A DNA stretch of 64,000 bases from Rotaria macrura (taxonomy: Eukaryota; Rotifera; Eurotatoria; Philodinida; Philodinidae): NCBI GenBank assembly GCA_900239685.1, contig OENT01000687.1, positions 1 to 64,000 of the forward strand. Reading direction: 5' to 3'. Under the pieces are notes generated by a model, which saw only the letters and a program-made list of their open reading frames with translations, did no database searches and was not told where the DNA came from. The stretch's first letter is position 1. The number at the start of each line of letters is the position of its first letter. A program made the translations under genes and the position numbers. This document shows, in pieces, positions 36,548 to 50,896 of this stretch.

Positions 36548-39508
36548 CCTTTTTATTCTCGTAGAGTAGACATCATATGTGATCCTACAGTTGATAAATC
36601 ACTGATTACGCGTTAGTCAACCGATGGATTTTGTCTATCAAGACTACAAGATGCATTATTAACAAAATGCTACTGTTGGCCTGGTCTCAATTGATTTACG
36701 ATGCAACCAAAAGAACTGAGATATGTATAGTTGAATCATATCGAACCGTGTTGTGTTATCATGATTATTACTATCTAAAAGCTCTATGGCTATAATAGTA
36801 CATCCGATCGGTAGGCATCTTATCATTAGCTATATACTTGTAGAAAATTTTTAATTGGCAACTGTAGAAAGCCTCACTACATATTTCAATATGGATAAGA
36901 GAGAATACGTAAAAAACTTAAGAAATCAATTGCTATTTCTGTTAGTATCAGCTACACATATTGTAGTTATATGCTTGCAGAATTATGCAAACTCTTGTTT
37001 ATTTTTCAAATTCTTACCGCCTGAATCCAATATAATTGGGGTAAGTTGTGCACTAAAGCATGAAATCAATTGATTAATGGCAGAAACAGGTTTTAACTAT
37101 TTAATTTACTCACTTGGGTTGGGGTAAAGGAATAAATGAAAGATAAATGAGAATATACAAAATAAATGAAAAGCGTAAGGTCAGCATTGTACGATTGAGT
37201 ATCGTACGATTAACGGCAGTGATCACTTCGACGCAAACTGATTGTGTGTGTCTCTCTTGATCAATACTTCGATATAATGACCGATGTTTTTCTACAGAAG
37301 CTTCTCTTTTATACAGGAGGTTTAATGGTATCACTTAATTATTCTTCCTTTTTTCTAAATGCCTATGAATTCGAAGAGCGTCGCTGTTGTTAATGATCGA
37401 TTAAATAAAATCATTTATTCTCACATTTTCATTTTTCTCTTGCAATAAAAGATAACTTCTGGTGCACATATTCTTAGCAAGAAAAAAAACGACGCAAAAG
37501 CACATTAAATCTTTGAATAATTAGTAAGAAAAGTGATCGTAATGAAAGAGAACGAACTTTGGACTTTCTAGATTTTTCTAGCAATCGTTATTTTTTCCCT
37601 AATATTGCCCGTGCACAAAAATATATCCGATAATAATATCAAAGATTCTCTTAAGTATTGTCGAATTCATCAATCGGACACTGCCTGAGGGGCGTAAGTA
37701 TTTTAAAGTTTATCATATTCAGAAACAATTTCTTTGAATCTATTTGAAAGAATCGATACCTTGAAAAGACAATGTTAGAAGATATATGCTTTATGAAATA
37801 AATATCATGTCGTTGTTTATGTTCTGTATAATCAACGTTAGTTTCAACTATTGCCGATTGTTGATAGTTATTAGTTCATCTAGTCGCATTTTGATTAATT
37901 TAAAAAACTTTTCTTTCTAGAGATGATTAATTAGTTTTTGTAACCAAGAACGAACAATCCTCCAGCTTGATTTCTATTCAAAAGAGTTTCTGTTGAAGTT
38001 ATAAAAATCTAAAAGAATTATCAAAAACCTTGAATTCAACATATGCCGCTCGACAACGTTTGACTATGACCAGTGCACCTTGAAAAATATTGATAGAATG
38101 ACCACAATCTTTTATCTCATATCTGGTATTTCATCATTACGTTGAATTTAACCTATTCGCGTATTTTTTCGTAAAGTATTGCTTTGTAGAATAACAGGAA
38201 AAGCCATTTGTTTGACGATCATAGAAATTTCAGAGTTCTGTACAATTTTACTTTACGTGGAGCATTCATCCGAATTTCTCGATGTACATTCTCAATGATT
38301 CAGAAAGGTCAGTACTTATTTTAATATTGATTTTTATTTGCCTCAGTATACTAAATATAACATTTATACACAACGCTTTCATATATAAAAAAAATGTATA
38401 ATTGCTATTGCACTTTTTAGGCTTTTAATGCGACGCACAAAGAATAACTGCTGTAGCCAATCGAACTACTTGCTAAAAGATCAATTAAAGTGCATTCTGC
38501 ATATTAAAGACAATGTGCGTCAACCATTAAGCACAAACAAGTCAATAGTGTCCTTGAATTTGTATTTTTTATTTTGTATAAATTCATTTTTATCTTGTTT
38601 CATAATTTCTTAATTTACTAAATACTTTTCGATTTTGAATTCATTGATTGTATCGCCGGCACTAGAATTTTGCCAGCGTATCTGCCACTATTAGTATTTT
38701 TGGTGTTTGATGGCTAAGATGTGTATCGTATGAGCCTACGGAAGGAAATAAAATCAGAATATTTCCTCCAACGAATAAAATATTCATCTCCGATTTCTGT
38801 CTCTCGAACTTCATAAGTTTTATACACAGTTATGTATTGTGTCTTCACTTCTCTTACATACAGAGTTTCATTGTGTTTCCATGCTGATTATGAGAAGGAC
38901 ATATTAGTTTTAGTGTACGCCGTGCTTTGCTTTTTCAAGTAAGACTATCATTATTAAAATATTTGGTGAAAGTCTTGTTTTATTTTTAGCACGAAATCAG
39001 AAAAATATGCTTCTTTTATGATAAGGAACGGTCACCATAGAATTGTGTCGGTAAGACGTTGGGTAAGAAAAAACAATGCATGTTTTTCGATACGTACTTA
39101 AGAAACCGTTTTGCACAGACATCAAGCTAAAATTTTGAATATTTCATAATTTTTATTTCAAAATTCCCTCAAAACTAAATTTTGACTGCGATTAGATCCT
39201 TACGATTAAAGAATGCGTGACAAACACGAGCAGAACTTTGTGTATTTTGATGTGAGAAAGTGATTCCATTTATTAGTCTAGTGTACCGACAAATGAAGAA
39301 GCTCTTATTGATGATTATTTTCTACTCGTTCAATTGAACAATAGAGTTGCACAATTCATTCAAATTTTAACTTAGATGTCTTGAATTGTGTATCTCTCCA
39401 AGATGAATTGTTATTGGACGGATGCTATAAATTATAAATAGGCAGAGCCATGTGTCATTCATCTTTACTTTCTAGACATGAATCAATGAACACTGTATTC
39501 TGTTGAAA
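36548..39508. other. Start of a long AT-rich gene desert
   Basis: No recognised gene, RNA or transposon end. Short open frames are chance products of AT-rich DNA. Confidence 0.5.
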
Positions 39509-39880
39509 TACCCAGTGAAAAATATTCACTGATTTCAATCGGAGTTTTCTGCACCATAATCAAAATTAAAATCGATTGATAATTTTGATTATCCTTGATC
39601 ATGAGGTAACCATTATTTAATATTGTAACTTATCCCATGTGAAATTTTCTGATTGAAATCGTATTACTCTGCAGCAAAATCGAAATTACTAATCGATTTG
39701 TAATCTTGATTTTGCTGCAGAGTAATCCAATTTCAATCAGAAAATTTCACATGGGATAAGTTACAATATTAAATAATGGTTACCTCATGATCAAGGATAA
39801 TCAAAATTATCAATCGATTTTAATTTTGATTATGGTGCAGAAAAATCCGATTGAAATCAGTGAATATTTTTCACTGGGTA
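39509..39880. mobile_element. Palindromic TA-flanked MITE
   Basis: Arms of about 170-180 bp are near-perfect inverted repeats centred near 39694, with almost no spacer. The element begins TACCCAGTGAAAAATATTC and ends with the complement, so TA flanks both sides. The terminal CCCAG is shared with the MITE at 33239-33493, although the interiors differ. No coding capacity. Confidence 0.85.
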
Positions 39881-42800
39881 GTATGTGACTTTTGCCTTTA
39901 GTAATCTATTTTTCAAAAAATTTACAAAAAAACATTCTTATATACGAAGGCAAGCAGATACTTTGAATAACAGCTTTTTTAAAATAAATAATACTTTACT
40001 TTTTCGAGAAAATTCATATTGAGTAAAATATGAAACAACAGATAGCGATCACTAAAACTTGAGTTTCTAGGTTTCACACACTCATCCAATGAATAAGCCA
40101 AACATGAATTTGCATCTTGTGGAGTATCTTCCATAAACAATCATCTGATGATTTCTCTTGTAGTCTTTTTTAAGAATGTGAATAACAAAAATTCAAGGAC
40201 GAATGATTGTCACATTTCTTCCACTATTACAAGTTTGAATTGAGAGAGAAAAACATCCATTAAGCTCAAGACTTGCGATTTTAATTTCTTTTGTATTATT
40301 GAATAGATTTTTTTATTCAAGAAAAGACGATGATCATTTTACACATCTGTGCTTCATCACTCTTTTTTTTGTGATAAAAGATAATGCATTTAAACAGTTT
40401 TTCACCATATTTGTTTCAATCCAACTGTGTTCTATACGTTATTTCTTCTGCCCACGGATCACACATACGCTGCCCCATTTTCAAAGAATTGTGCTGCAGA
40501 TTTGCAAGAGATACATTCTACCAAGTGTCATCATCTTTCTGAAGTGAGCACATAAAATTTCTCTCGAGTGTTTTTGTCATTCGTGAGAATACAATGACGA
40601 ATAAAAAAACATTTAAGAAAGAAAAAGAAAGCAATGTTGCCGATAAATGTGTGAAGTCGACAAAAATCTATTAGAGAACACGAAAAATGCAAGAGAAATA
40701 TAAACTCATGTGAACACAAGACCATGTTGCAGATGCACATTTACGAGAGAAGAACGATCCATTGCTGATTCATACAGTCAATAGAATCCTTAGTTTCATC
40801 AAGTATGGAAACATAAAAGTAATTAGTAACCAATATTTTTTCATTTTATTCATGGTGAGATACGAATTTATCAATCTATGTTAGCATCAGACGTTGAATT
40901 AGTGTTCAGTATTAGTCAGTTAACGTTGACCTTCTGTGATATGTTAGACTTAGAAAATTTCTCATTTCGCCTTCCTTTTCAAGATGAGTGTTTGATGACA
41001 ACAATTGAGATCGAATAGAAATTAAATGTTCAACATTTTTTTAATGTAAGCTTAGTAAAATTTCCTCAGTAATTGTTTAAAGATTACTAATACAAAAATC
41101 AAAGTATCTGTGTAACATTTCATATTAACTGCCCACTGTATTTGCTTGGTTAACTAATTTTTTTGTTCAGTAAACTGTTATTTTCTATAATATTAAAATT
41201 AAAGTATTAGTAAATACTTCTGTTTGGTAATTAAATGAAAGTATTTTTGTATCAGTATTCATTGTATTTTTGATAAAAATATTTCCCTATAAATGAGAAG
41301 AATAATTGTACACATTTGATCACGCTAAAGCATTGTTTAGTGTGCAGGATATTCTTAAATCATTATGTTCGGCTCTATAACTCAACGTATAAGTGATATC
41401 ATAGAGTATTACATACTAAAGTAATGTCCATTAAAAACTGGATTCGTAACTGAATTTAATTAGCCAAAATAGCTGTTGTCGATGGAATTATTACAATGTT
41501 TGAACTTGTATGCTGATAACTAGTCATCCCTTCGATCCTCGCTCTTTTTGCGTGCATATATTTCCAATAAAAGATGATTGTAAATTTGTGATCTTCATCA
41601 AAAACGTAACCAACGAACATTTCATTTGTATATTTGTAACGAGAACAAATTTTTCGAGAGAAAAATTCTGAGGAGTCTGAGGCAAAAAACGTTTTTTTGA
41701 AGTGAAGTATCTCAATTTTTATTATAGTTGACGTAGTATCTCAATGGAGATTAAAAATTCGATATTTTTTTGTGTAAAATGTAGTAGACAAGTGCACGAT
41801 GCGAACCCATTCAGACATAAAAATGGCATAAATCTTACAATATAGAATCAGTAAAAGACAACTATTATTCCTCTCATCAGCTTAAATTGTATATGATGGG
41901 ATTTCTGACATGATGGTGGCTGTGCGAGTCAACATTTTGGTATGAATATCACCACTCACTTCACCAACGTGCACACAGTCGTGTTAGATCATCAAAAACT
42001 CAAAAAGAATTAATAATTCAATAAATTTGTGTTACTCAAAGTTATATTGTTCATACTGAAGTAGATTAATAAAGCGCTGAACAAAACAAATAAATAATGA
42101 ACAAAAGAGAATCAAAAATTGAGATTCTTTCAATTAGTTAATGAGCTTTCAAATTATCTACCATGCTGCAAATAATATTTTTCTGGCTGAGAAATACTGA
42201 ACTCTGGTGAAGCAAACATTGAGAATCCATTATAAAATGCTGAGCAATCAAATCCGTAGTATTAAGACCTTTCGATCTAAACAAGACTGTCTTTTTAACA
42301 AGTATACCTGTTACCAAACTATAAGTCTTCTTCTGAAATTATTGAAGGCATATAATCGAGCACTATAGAATGTTCCGTGTATTCATTAAGAACGTTTTGA
42401 GTATGATGAAACAATCTATGAGACTTGTCGTTTTGAAACATGATCTGACCAAAAATATTGAAGAATATGCTTTATAGCCTAAATAAAAATATTTGACAAG
42501 AAATTAGATAATCACCAATCATTTCTTCTCTTAAAAATCAATTTGAATCGCCATTTTAATTGATTTTTCATAAAATATAATTAAATTTGATCCTATGTCT
42601 TGCCATATATTTCTACATAGGAAATATAGATTCTTTCCTCTACGCTACAGTATGTAAGACAAAAAGAAAACTACGTGTAATTCATTCAATCGTCTGTTCA
42701 TTCAAAAATTGATTAAAGAATTAACTTATATCTTTAATTTCCTATCAAGACTTGGCTAATAAATCAATAATGAATTATCACTGACCGTAACATACAGACT

Positions 42801-45800
42801 TTATGGACTATAGAAAATAATTCTACAATGTTAAGTAAACGACAGTCAACAAATAAGCCCTAACTTATATCAGAAGAAACACTTTTCACGTGCGTATCAA
42901 TAGAAGTTAGATCGTGTTGTCAATTTTAGTTCTATGGATCATGCAAAAGCAAGTTTTCTTTTACTAATTCATAAACAACAAGTAAATCTGTATTAGAGTG
43001 TAGTATTATTTTCTCTCCAAATAATGTATTCAATCGGAAAGTTTTCCTGTGTAGATCTGATAATAAACTACTGCATTAAAAAGAAAAAGAAATATCAACA
43101 TTTTTTTGTCATAAAAATTTCTAAATCAAGACATTTCAAATTGACTAGAATGAAGTTTTGGTCCTGTGAGAAAAATGTTTGTAACGTGTTCAAAAAACCC
43201 GAACGGCAAACTAGATTGAAGTAGCTTCTCACCACTTCTGTTTATGATGTTTATTGAGCTACTTCACATTTCTAGAATATGTCTATTCTACATCCAACAT
43301 AACACCTTCAAGAAAAAAGAATAATAGAGAGCGATGAATAATTTATAGAGATGAGAGTTGATACAGTAATTGAAATATAAAAAAAGAGGTAAGATGACGC
43401 TAAGCAATAGATTATATCAATGTATGGCTAAATGTCACTGTAACGGATTATTCTAATTTATGTTATATAGAAAATACTTTATTTACTCTGTCAAATTATC
43501 CTTGTGTCAATTGACATATAATAACATATCTTCTAAGAATATTATTTCCATAATAGTGTCACCTTGAACAGAGAAATACTGATCGCTTCTTGATTGCTTC
43601 AGTTCTTGCATGATTTATAAATTCAACGATCATGTCTTCCTCACTGGAAATGAAAGAGTAGAGTGACAAATTCAATTATAGATTAATTACCAGCAAGGAA
43701 ATATGTCTATGTGTATTTGAAATGGATACTTATTTTTATTAGCTTACATAACAAGAGCCCAGTGACGATTCATGGCTCTTGGTGATATATTTGCTGTTTT
43801 TTCTACGGAACTTGAATAAAAAGCAAAAATAATATATTCAAAGTCTCTTTATTGAAAATAATACTAAATAGAAAATGTATGTCGAATAAATATTCTATTC
43901 AATTTATGAGTGAGAACCTTTGACTTTTTCGGCAATTCATTAAAAATCGATAAATGCAGAGTTTTTCTCTGTTCATGAGACAAAAATATCTAATCTAGAT
44001 ATTGAATTACTTTGTGTTTTGTATTGATCTTGTTAGTATTACTTTTCGCCGTTCTATTTATTTTTTTCACGCAACGGTATTTCTTTATCAGATGAAAACA
44101 TTTTGAAAAAACTTCAATCCGATTGATTTGTCAAATCTATTCTTTTAAAGAAATTGAATAATTGACAAGTAGTTTTCTCCCATTTCGATAAAGGACAGGT
44201 GCAGGAATCGTAGGTGTAACTCTTTCAAAACCCAGTAAGCTGGATGCTGTTTGAAACAAGCATCACTATAACTAAAGAGTCCGACACATTTCAAATTCAT
44301 TCATAAGTTATTTGACATAGGCCAATTTAAACTATGTTTTTGTCGATTTCAATGCATATTCAAAGGATCCTTGCGATTTTTAAAGAATTCGTATCGATGT
44401 GAATCATGCGTGTTTATACTCATGACTGCGACTTTCCTTATCAAAAAGTCTTAGCACGTTGTTAAATTTATATTCTAAATTCAAAAGTAAACTTTAAAAG
44501 ACAAGTGTATATGCATCTATTCGTACAAATGAACTTACAAAAACAAGATAAAACGAGAATACATTAGAAAATGATAAACTAAGATGAACATTTGAGAAAA
44601 GAATATAGATGATGGGTAATAGAAGTTTGTAGGAAAGAAAATAACCTCAATGCATCTGGACATCCTTAAAGAAAAAATGACAGATGTACGCATGACGTTA
44701 ATAAGAATCAAAATATAGACCGAATGCATACGTATAGTGTTACTGCAATACTAGCACAGGACAAGTAATAGAGAAAGTGCACTCGTCAGATTACTATAAC
44801 AAAATTTATCAAATTTAAGAGTTCTTTATATACATATATTAGCAATTACTTGTTTTTAATAATTTTTCCAATGCATGGTGTTGTAAAAGTATTATTCAAC
44901 TTTGTTCAATTAGAAGAAAAAGTTTTTATTGATATATTAAAATTAACTTTAGTACATAATAAATAGTGTTACTGGAAAGGTTAGTGTTAAATTCATGTTC
45001 AAAAATTTCAATAGAAACTCGAGCTATTTATTCTGCTCATACAAACTCTATTTAGCAACAACGTACTTGAGATTTATGTTGTTTAACTTAGCAAACAAAT
45101 GTAATGCAATACTTAATTGTTTCATTAGATTCGAAGAATTAAAATCTTTCTTTTTAATTATTCACAACTACGTTAGCTAGATTGATCTTTGCAGCACCAC
45201 ATTCAGTAGAAGTTTGATAAAAGGAAGAAACACAAAACGTCATAGCACAACGCAACCAAGAAAAGAAAAAAATAATCATCGATTCATAGTTATATTAACG
45301 GTTAGGGTGAATCAGCACAAAAAATAAGGCGTCGAACGACTCGAAACGAATAGAAGAGTAGAGAACAAGAGCATGTTTATTAAGATAACAAAAAAATGTT
45401 TTCACATTAACGTAATTCTAAACAATTAGGATTGATTTTTTAAAGCTTTTGAGACGGTAAGATCTACAGATCTAACTAGTCAAGTTTTTATTTGATGTCG
45501 GCTAGACTAATTACTTTAAATCAGTCCGTTTTTCATCATTAGATAACCTATAAATGTATCACGAAAACTATTCAATCTAACATACTGCTACGAAAGACTT
45601 GCCTGTGTGATCTCTTACAATTGAAATGCTGCATTCATGTGTTTAAAATAGGATAGAATAATCAAAGATTTTTAAAAAATTGGCTCGTAAGGTTTATCAC
45701 GGGAATTTTACGTAGTACAGAGGATGCATCTGATCGGATAGTGCAGGATGGAGAGGAGGAACTGCTACTCCACACTTTAAACGATTGCTTCTTTCGCAGA

Positions 45801-48800
45801 CTCGTATGAGCTCTATAAAAAAAGTATGATTTCAACGTACTCCAATATTCCATGTGGTTTTATTTTATCATAGCTGTGTCCTCCATCGTTAGCGTCGATG
45901 ATGCGAGTCAGAACAAAAATATTAAACTCAAACGTAGTCGCTTGGCGTCCGAATCAATTCATGGGTAATCTTAGTCAGGCTGAACTGATCTCAAAAGACA
46001 ATTCAACTGGCCGCACTATTGGATGTTATTTGGCACTGTGAACTATGTTTTTATTGTACAAGCTAAGTTGTAATCGATTTTATGCAGTAAATGGTACCAT
46101 AAAAGTGTTTGGTAATGAAATAAAAGGATAGTGAAAGAATACTCGTAATTGAATATCACAATTTTTCACAAAGACACAAGAAAAACAACAATAAGAACGA
46201 AAAATTTTTTTCTATTCGTCTTTTGCAATCATTGATGAATGAGGAGCGTGTGAAAATAAATTATTATGTCGAACATAGAAAATAGTATGTTAGCTCATGA
46301 TATTAGTATTGATGTGCAAGCATTGCTTTTAAATAGTCCAGCATGAGTTTTCTAGATTTCTTCCGATTTTACTGCGTTGCCATACTCATCAAAAACTTAT
46401 GATTCTCTGCCACGTCGATATTGATCATAGAAATTAAGAAGATTATTTTACAAACAGCAAGCGAAAATTTTAATATAAAATCGATAGATTTTTAAATTCT
46501 TCCCCGCTATCTTACAGTTGCTAACAATACTTATCCTGAGAACGTTAATTAAGAATGTTTTCATTTAGTATTAATCCACGTAATTAAAAGTGCAATAACA
46601 AGAAAATTCAATCGTTGATACGTCAAATTATTGCAAAGACAAATCGGAATAAAACTCATTTTAGACAATTTAATCGTCAAGCTAATTAAACGATAAATTG
46701 AAATCTTTCGTTAGAATTATACTCATGTGGATTGATAGAGTTCTCTTGTTAATAAATTCTGACATGTTTTGTTATTATCAGATGATTGATTAAAGCGTAG
46801 TTATCCTGTTTGAAGAAAGAGAAAAGACCTTGTTCTAATAAATCCTAAACATTCTTTAAGATAAGTTCCTGTTTTATGCCTCGTCACAGAGATATTTGTA
46901 TGAACGAAGTGATTGAATGCATAAAAAATCAAGAATTTCGGAGGATTCTCTTCATGTTTTCGTATTCATCCTTCATTCGAATACGATCTACTGATAATCT
47001 CGGTCGTTTCTCTATAAATTATTTTATTTTCATCACACAAATTTATTGAACAATAAAATTTTGTCATCGATTTGCTGAAAAAGATCACGCAGAACAAGAC
47101 GAATATTTTCTAGAATTTCATTCTTTTTTCAAGATTCAATCCATGGATGTCAATGATAATATTAAATTACTTTGGTTCAGACCAAAGGCTCTGATGTCAA
47201 TATCAAATAACTATTTTAGCTCATCGAATAGAATGATAATGGTGAATCAGCGTTTCAAGATCATGGATCCCTACCGATTTCACATTTACACTCACTATTT
47301 CCTTCGAATACATGTGTGAGCTTAATAGAAAAGACGATTTCAATTCATTTTGATACGACAAAGAAGGATACCGAGAAAATTCGATCTATTTACTTTTTAT
47401 AAGTGTGTGAAGAATGTTTCGACATTCTGAAAAGATTATACCTGGCATAGAAGTGTAACAGTGATGGTTCCATACTGGTATACCGTCAACGTTTTCAGTT
47501 CGGTAACTGGACTTCGATACAAGGAGAGTTTTTTTTTACAGAAAATATTGAAATTCCATAAACGTTGGCGAAAGCAAATCGGGATATGAGAATCCAAATG
47601 AGAAATAAAATGCTGAAAAATTTTAATTAGAACTGTTTCTCCATAAAGAATGGGGAGTATAATTTTCTGAGAAACGTATTGAATATTCGGATTTTTCGAC
47701 TGCCATTTACTTTCGTCTAACGTTATGGAATTTCAGTATTTTCTCAAGAAAAACTTTTCACCGATCGAAACCCGATCATGATGTCTATGATTACTGTCAC
47801 TGTTGAATCCTTGATCAGTAACACCAAAAAGGACTGCGAACCATGACTCAGAAGAACTAGGAAATTCATTACGTCTTATACAACAAAAGGGTCTCATTCT
47901 TTCAGAAATCGATAGCAAAGCTTCAATATCTTCAATGCATACAATAAAAATACAAATCAGTAAATGAATATTTCGTGATAAGTACGAAATCATTTGACAT
48001 TATGGACTGCTTCAGCTTCTTCTGATTCGAGAAAAACATGGTACTTGATTTGAAATAGAATCGGAAGACTTGTGACACTTAAATATTGTATGATTCCATA
48101 TTCACAATCCATAGATTCATAGAATTCTTTAGTTCATTGGCGGTTAACCTATTTTCTCTTTTCAAAAAACTTCAGAGGGAATAGATGCACACTTTATATG
48201 CTTCTATACCTGTATGTAGCCACTATTTTAGAAGAGATGAGAAGGGTGGAAAGAAGGATGAAGCGAAGAAACTTGGGACGTTTAAGAATTATTTACTTCT
48301 ATATGTGTGCGGTGGAAGTGAGTAAGAATAGATTTCTGAACTTAAACCCCAACAGCATAGTGCATTGATCTACCTTCGTACTAAGTCATTAATTGGTTTA
48401 TTGATATCCCCGATATTGAAGTAAGTCATAAGTCGCTGATCTTCGTTTTCTCTCTTCTCGATATTCTCTTTCTATTGATGTGTTCATCTCTCTCGCTCTC
48501 TCAAAAAGTGTATGTTGTTTTTTACGTACACACATTCTGAAGATGTTAAGTAGTAAAATAAACGTCATCGCCGATTACGGTGGTTTTATCGACTTCACCC
48601 AATTTGTCGTTATAATTGGTGTAGCTTTCTCATGTACAGTATTATAACGATTGCTGCGCTTAACTCGTGTAAATAACTTTTGCTTCTCAATTGCTTTTCT
48701 AGAAAAGATCAGCGCGGCATCTTGATCGAAAACCGTAGTATTTTATATAGTAAAAAATGATAACTCCGTACAAATAATGTTTGCTCAATGTAGTGGATGA

Positions 48801-49392
48801 GACAATGCTAAACGTTCAAGTGCTGCGTCACGTCGTATAATTCATAAGATGAAGTGAAGCAGTACGATTGCATGTGAATGCGTGCTATGAGTATGCAGTT
48901 TTAAATACGTTGTCGAGTAAAGCAATGCGGGCTACTTGAAAAGATGTTAACTCAAGTCTTGCATAGCTTCATAGTAACATGGATGCAGTCAAAAACCATG
49001 GAAATCTAATTGTGATTCAGCCTACATCATGTAAAATCAAATATTGTCCGATATCATAATTTTGATCCTAGTGACAATTTTGCAAAAAAGTTTATTGAAT
49101 GATTTTTAATATGCATTTGAAAACAGGAAGTAAACATGTATTCTTTTCAGTTGTAGGTAACTTAGGTTGTGGAAACTAATCCTCTAGAATTAGAATGACA
49201 TTCAATGATTATGTATTTACCAGAAAATCGGAAAAATATATAAAAGAGAACTTGTCTTTTAAAGGAGAAAAGTAGACAATTTTATGAAGATGAATAATAG
49301 AAATGAGGTTCCACATAAGTCGTTTCGAATTTGTCGAATTCTGGTATACCATGTACTAATGATCGGAAACCCTTTAAAAAACTAAAATATAT
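39881..49392. other. About 9.5 kb AT-rich gene desert
   Basis: I found no coding exon with supporting splice sites, no tRNA and no transposon ends. Open frames longer than 60 codons are few and have low-complexity, Phe/Ile/Lys-rich composition, as expected by chance at this base composition. It may include regulatory DNA, but the sequence alone does not show it. Confidence 0.5.
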
Positions 49393-49398
49393 TTTAAT
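49393..49398 (-). terminator. Possible polyadenylation signal of SPATA17
   Basis: ATTAAA on the minus strand, about 20 bases after the SPATA17 stop codon. It is a common variant of AATAAA; no better match lies closer. Confidence 0.35.
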
Positions 49399-49417
49399 TA
49401 TCATTTGTTATCTGGGA

Positions 49418-50896
49418 TTAAACCTGTTCAGCGACCCATTGTTTTTTATTCGGTTCTCGTAATGCTATACGTTCGAGTTTCATCGGTTCTACATAAGGAT
49501 CGTCTCCGATTAGCATACGTGGATATGTTCTATCACGATAAAGACCTGCTTTAAAACTAAAAAATCAAAGTATATCAGTATGTGTTTCCATTCATGCTAG
49601 AAAATATACGTGTCATCATGAATTCGATCAACCCATTCTTGAAGTTTTAATTCTTCACGCATTTTTTCCGTTGCAAAATAGTCTGTTTCACATCGTAATG
49701 ATGGTTTTAATGGACGATAACGTTGATAACGAACGTCTTCGGGCGCACGAAAAGGTCCCTAATCAATTTTCGGTATGTTGAAATTCATCGAAACTGGCAA
49801 AAAGTAACTTACTTGTGGCTTCGATTTGAGGGGAGGTAAAAATTTTGTTACTGCAGCAATTTCTTGATCTTTCTTATTTTTGATTGGTTTTAATGTTGTT
49901 GGACTTGTTGCTGTTGGAAACTCAAATTTTGTAGTTCTCAATATGATTTCCATTTCCTTTGGAGCTCTACAATGAATAATGTTTTCTACAATCATAAAAA
50001 ATAAATAAACGCAGTTTACTCTAAATATTTCGAATTATATATTCCAGGCACAACTTTGGTACTAACTAAGTAATGCGTTCTTTTAGCTTCTTCTTCTAAT
50101 TTCGCTATATTGGCTTGTCGCTGTTGTTCCAGTTGTTTTTGCTCTAAGTAATCTCGATATTCACGCAATTGTGTTCTAAATATTAAAAAAAAAGGAATTC
50201 AACTTAAATATCTAACTGAAAAATAAGACTGCTCTACCTAATTTGTTCATTCTTTTGTTCAAGCCCAGCAAGATATCGCTTTCGACTGTAATAATCAAGT
50301 ACATATTTACGCACATAGAATCCACGCCATATTTTTTGGATCTAAATATGAAGAAAAAAATTTTCTTTCTTTACTTTTCCTAACAAATAAAAAACATTCG
50401 TACTTTTACGGCATTATCATCGTAATATTTTAATCGAAGTTGAAGAACATATTCCTATTCCGAATAAAGACAATCTAAAGATATTTGTGAAATACAATAA
50501 TCCTTATACTTTGAGTTTTCGTCGAAATATCGTTTTTGCTTTGTATATTCGCCACCATGTCTGAATAAGAGTAGCTGATCGATTTAAGGATCTTAACACA
50601 TGTACATATGCATATATATATATATATACTTACAATTTTAAAAGAAAATCATAAATTCTATTAACTAACCTTATATGAGATCGAACGCAATGACCTCTCC
50701 ATGCTGATTGAATTGCTACGGCGGATCTATTTTCATGTTCTCGAACATATTCAGCTTCTCTAAAAAAATACAGTCACAGAAGAAAACTATTCTAACGACA
50801 TTTGAATACAAAATCTAATGACACGTACTTTGCCAGATATTCAAGCTCAACCAGTATTCGATCAGCATTACGACGCAGTTCCAGAAAAGCTGCCAT
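49418..50896 (-). CDS. SPATA17: SPATA17, IQ-motif protein, nine exons, complete
   Basis: Exons: 50896-50829, 50759-50670, 50591-50510, 50454-50404, 50341-50238, 50175-50020, 49966-49813, 49758-49610, 49556-49418; all phases close, giving 330 residues (the vertebrate protein is about 360). Three IQ motifs, which bind calmodulin or related light chains, are visible: AIQSAWRGHCVRSHIR (about residue 36), LIQTWWRIYKAKTIFRRKLK (about 60) and IQKIWRGFYVRKY (about 98). Next come a Glu/Lys-rich helical stretch, VPGIYNS, and the family's C-terminal block (GPFRAPEDVRYQRYRPLKPS, then REELKLQEWV). The order and intervening text match vertebrate SPATA17, a protein of sperm and motile cilia. The start ATG lies about 35 residues before the first IQ motif, as in vertebrates. 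Introns are 53-78 bp; one contains a TA run. The role in this animal is inferred from the family. Confidence 0.93.

Noticed and set aside
36590..36745. Possible retrotransposon integrase fragment (YCWPGL-like text)
   Set aside because: Only a few residues resemble the zinc-binding region, stops interrupt it and no other domain is nearby.
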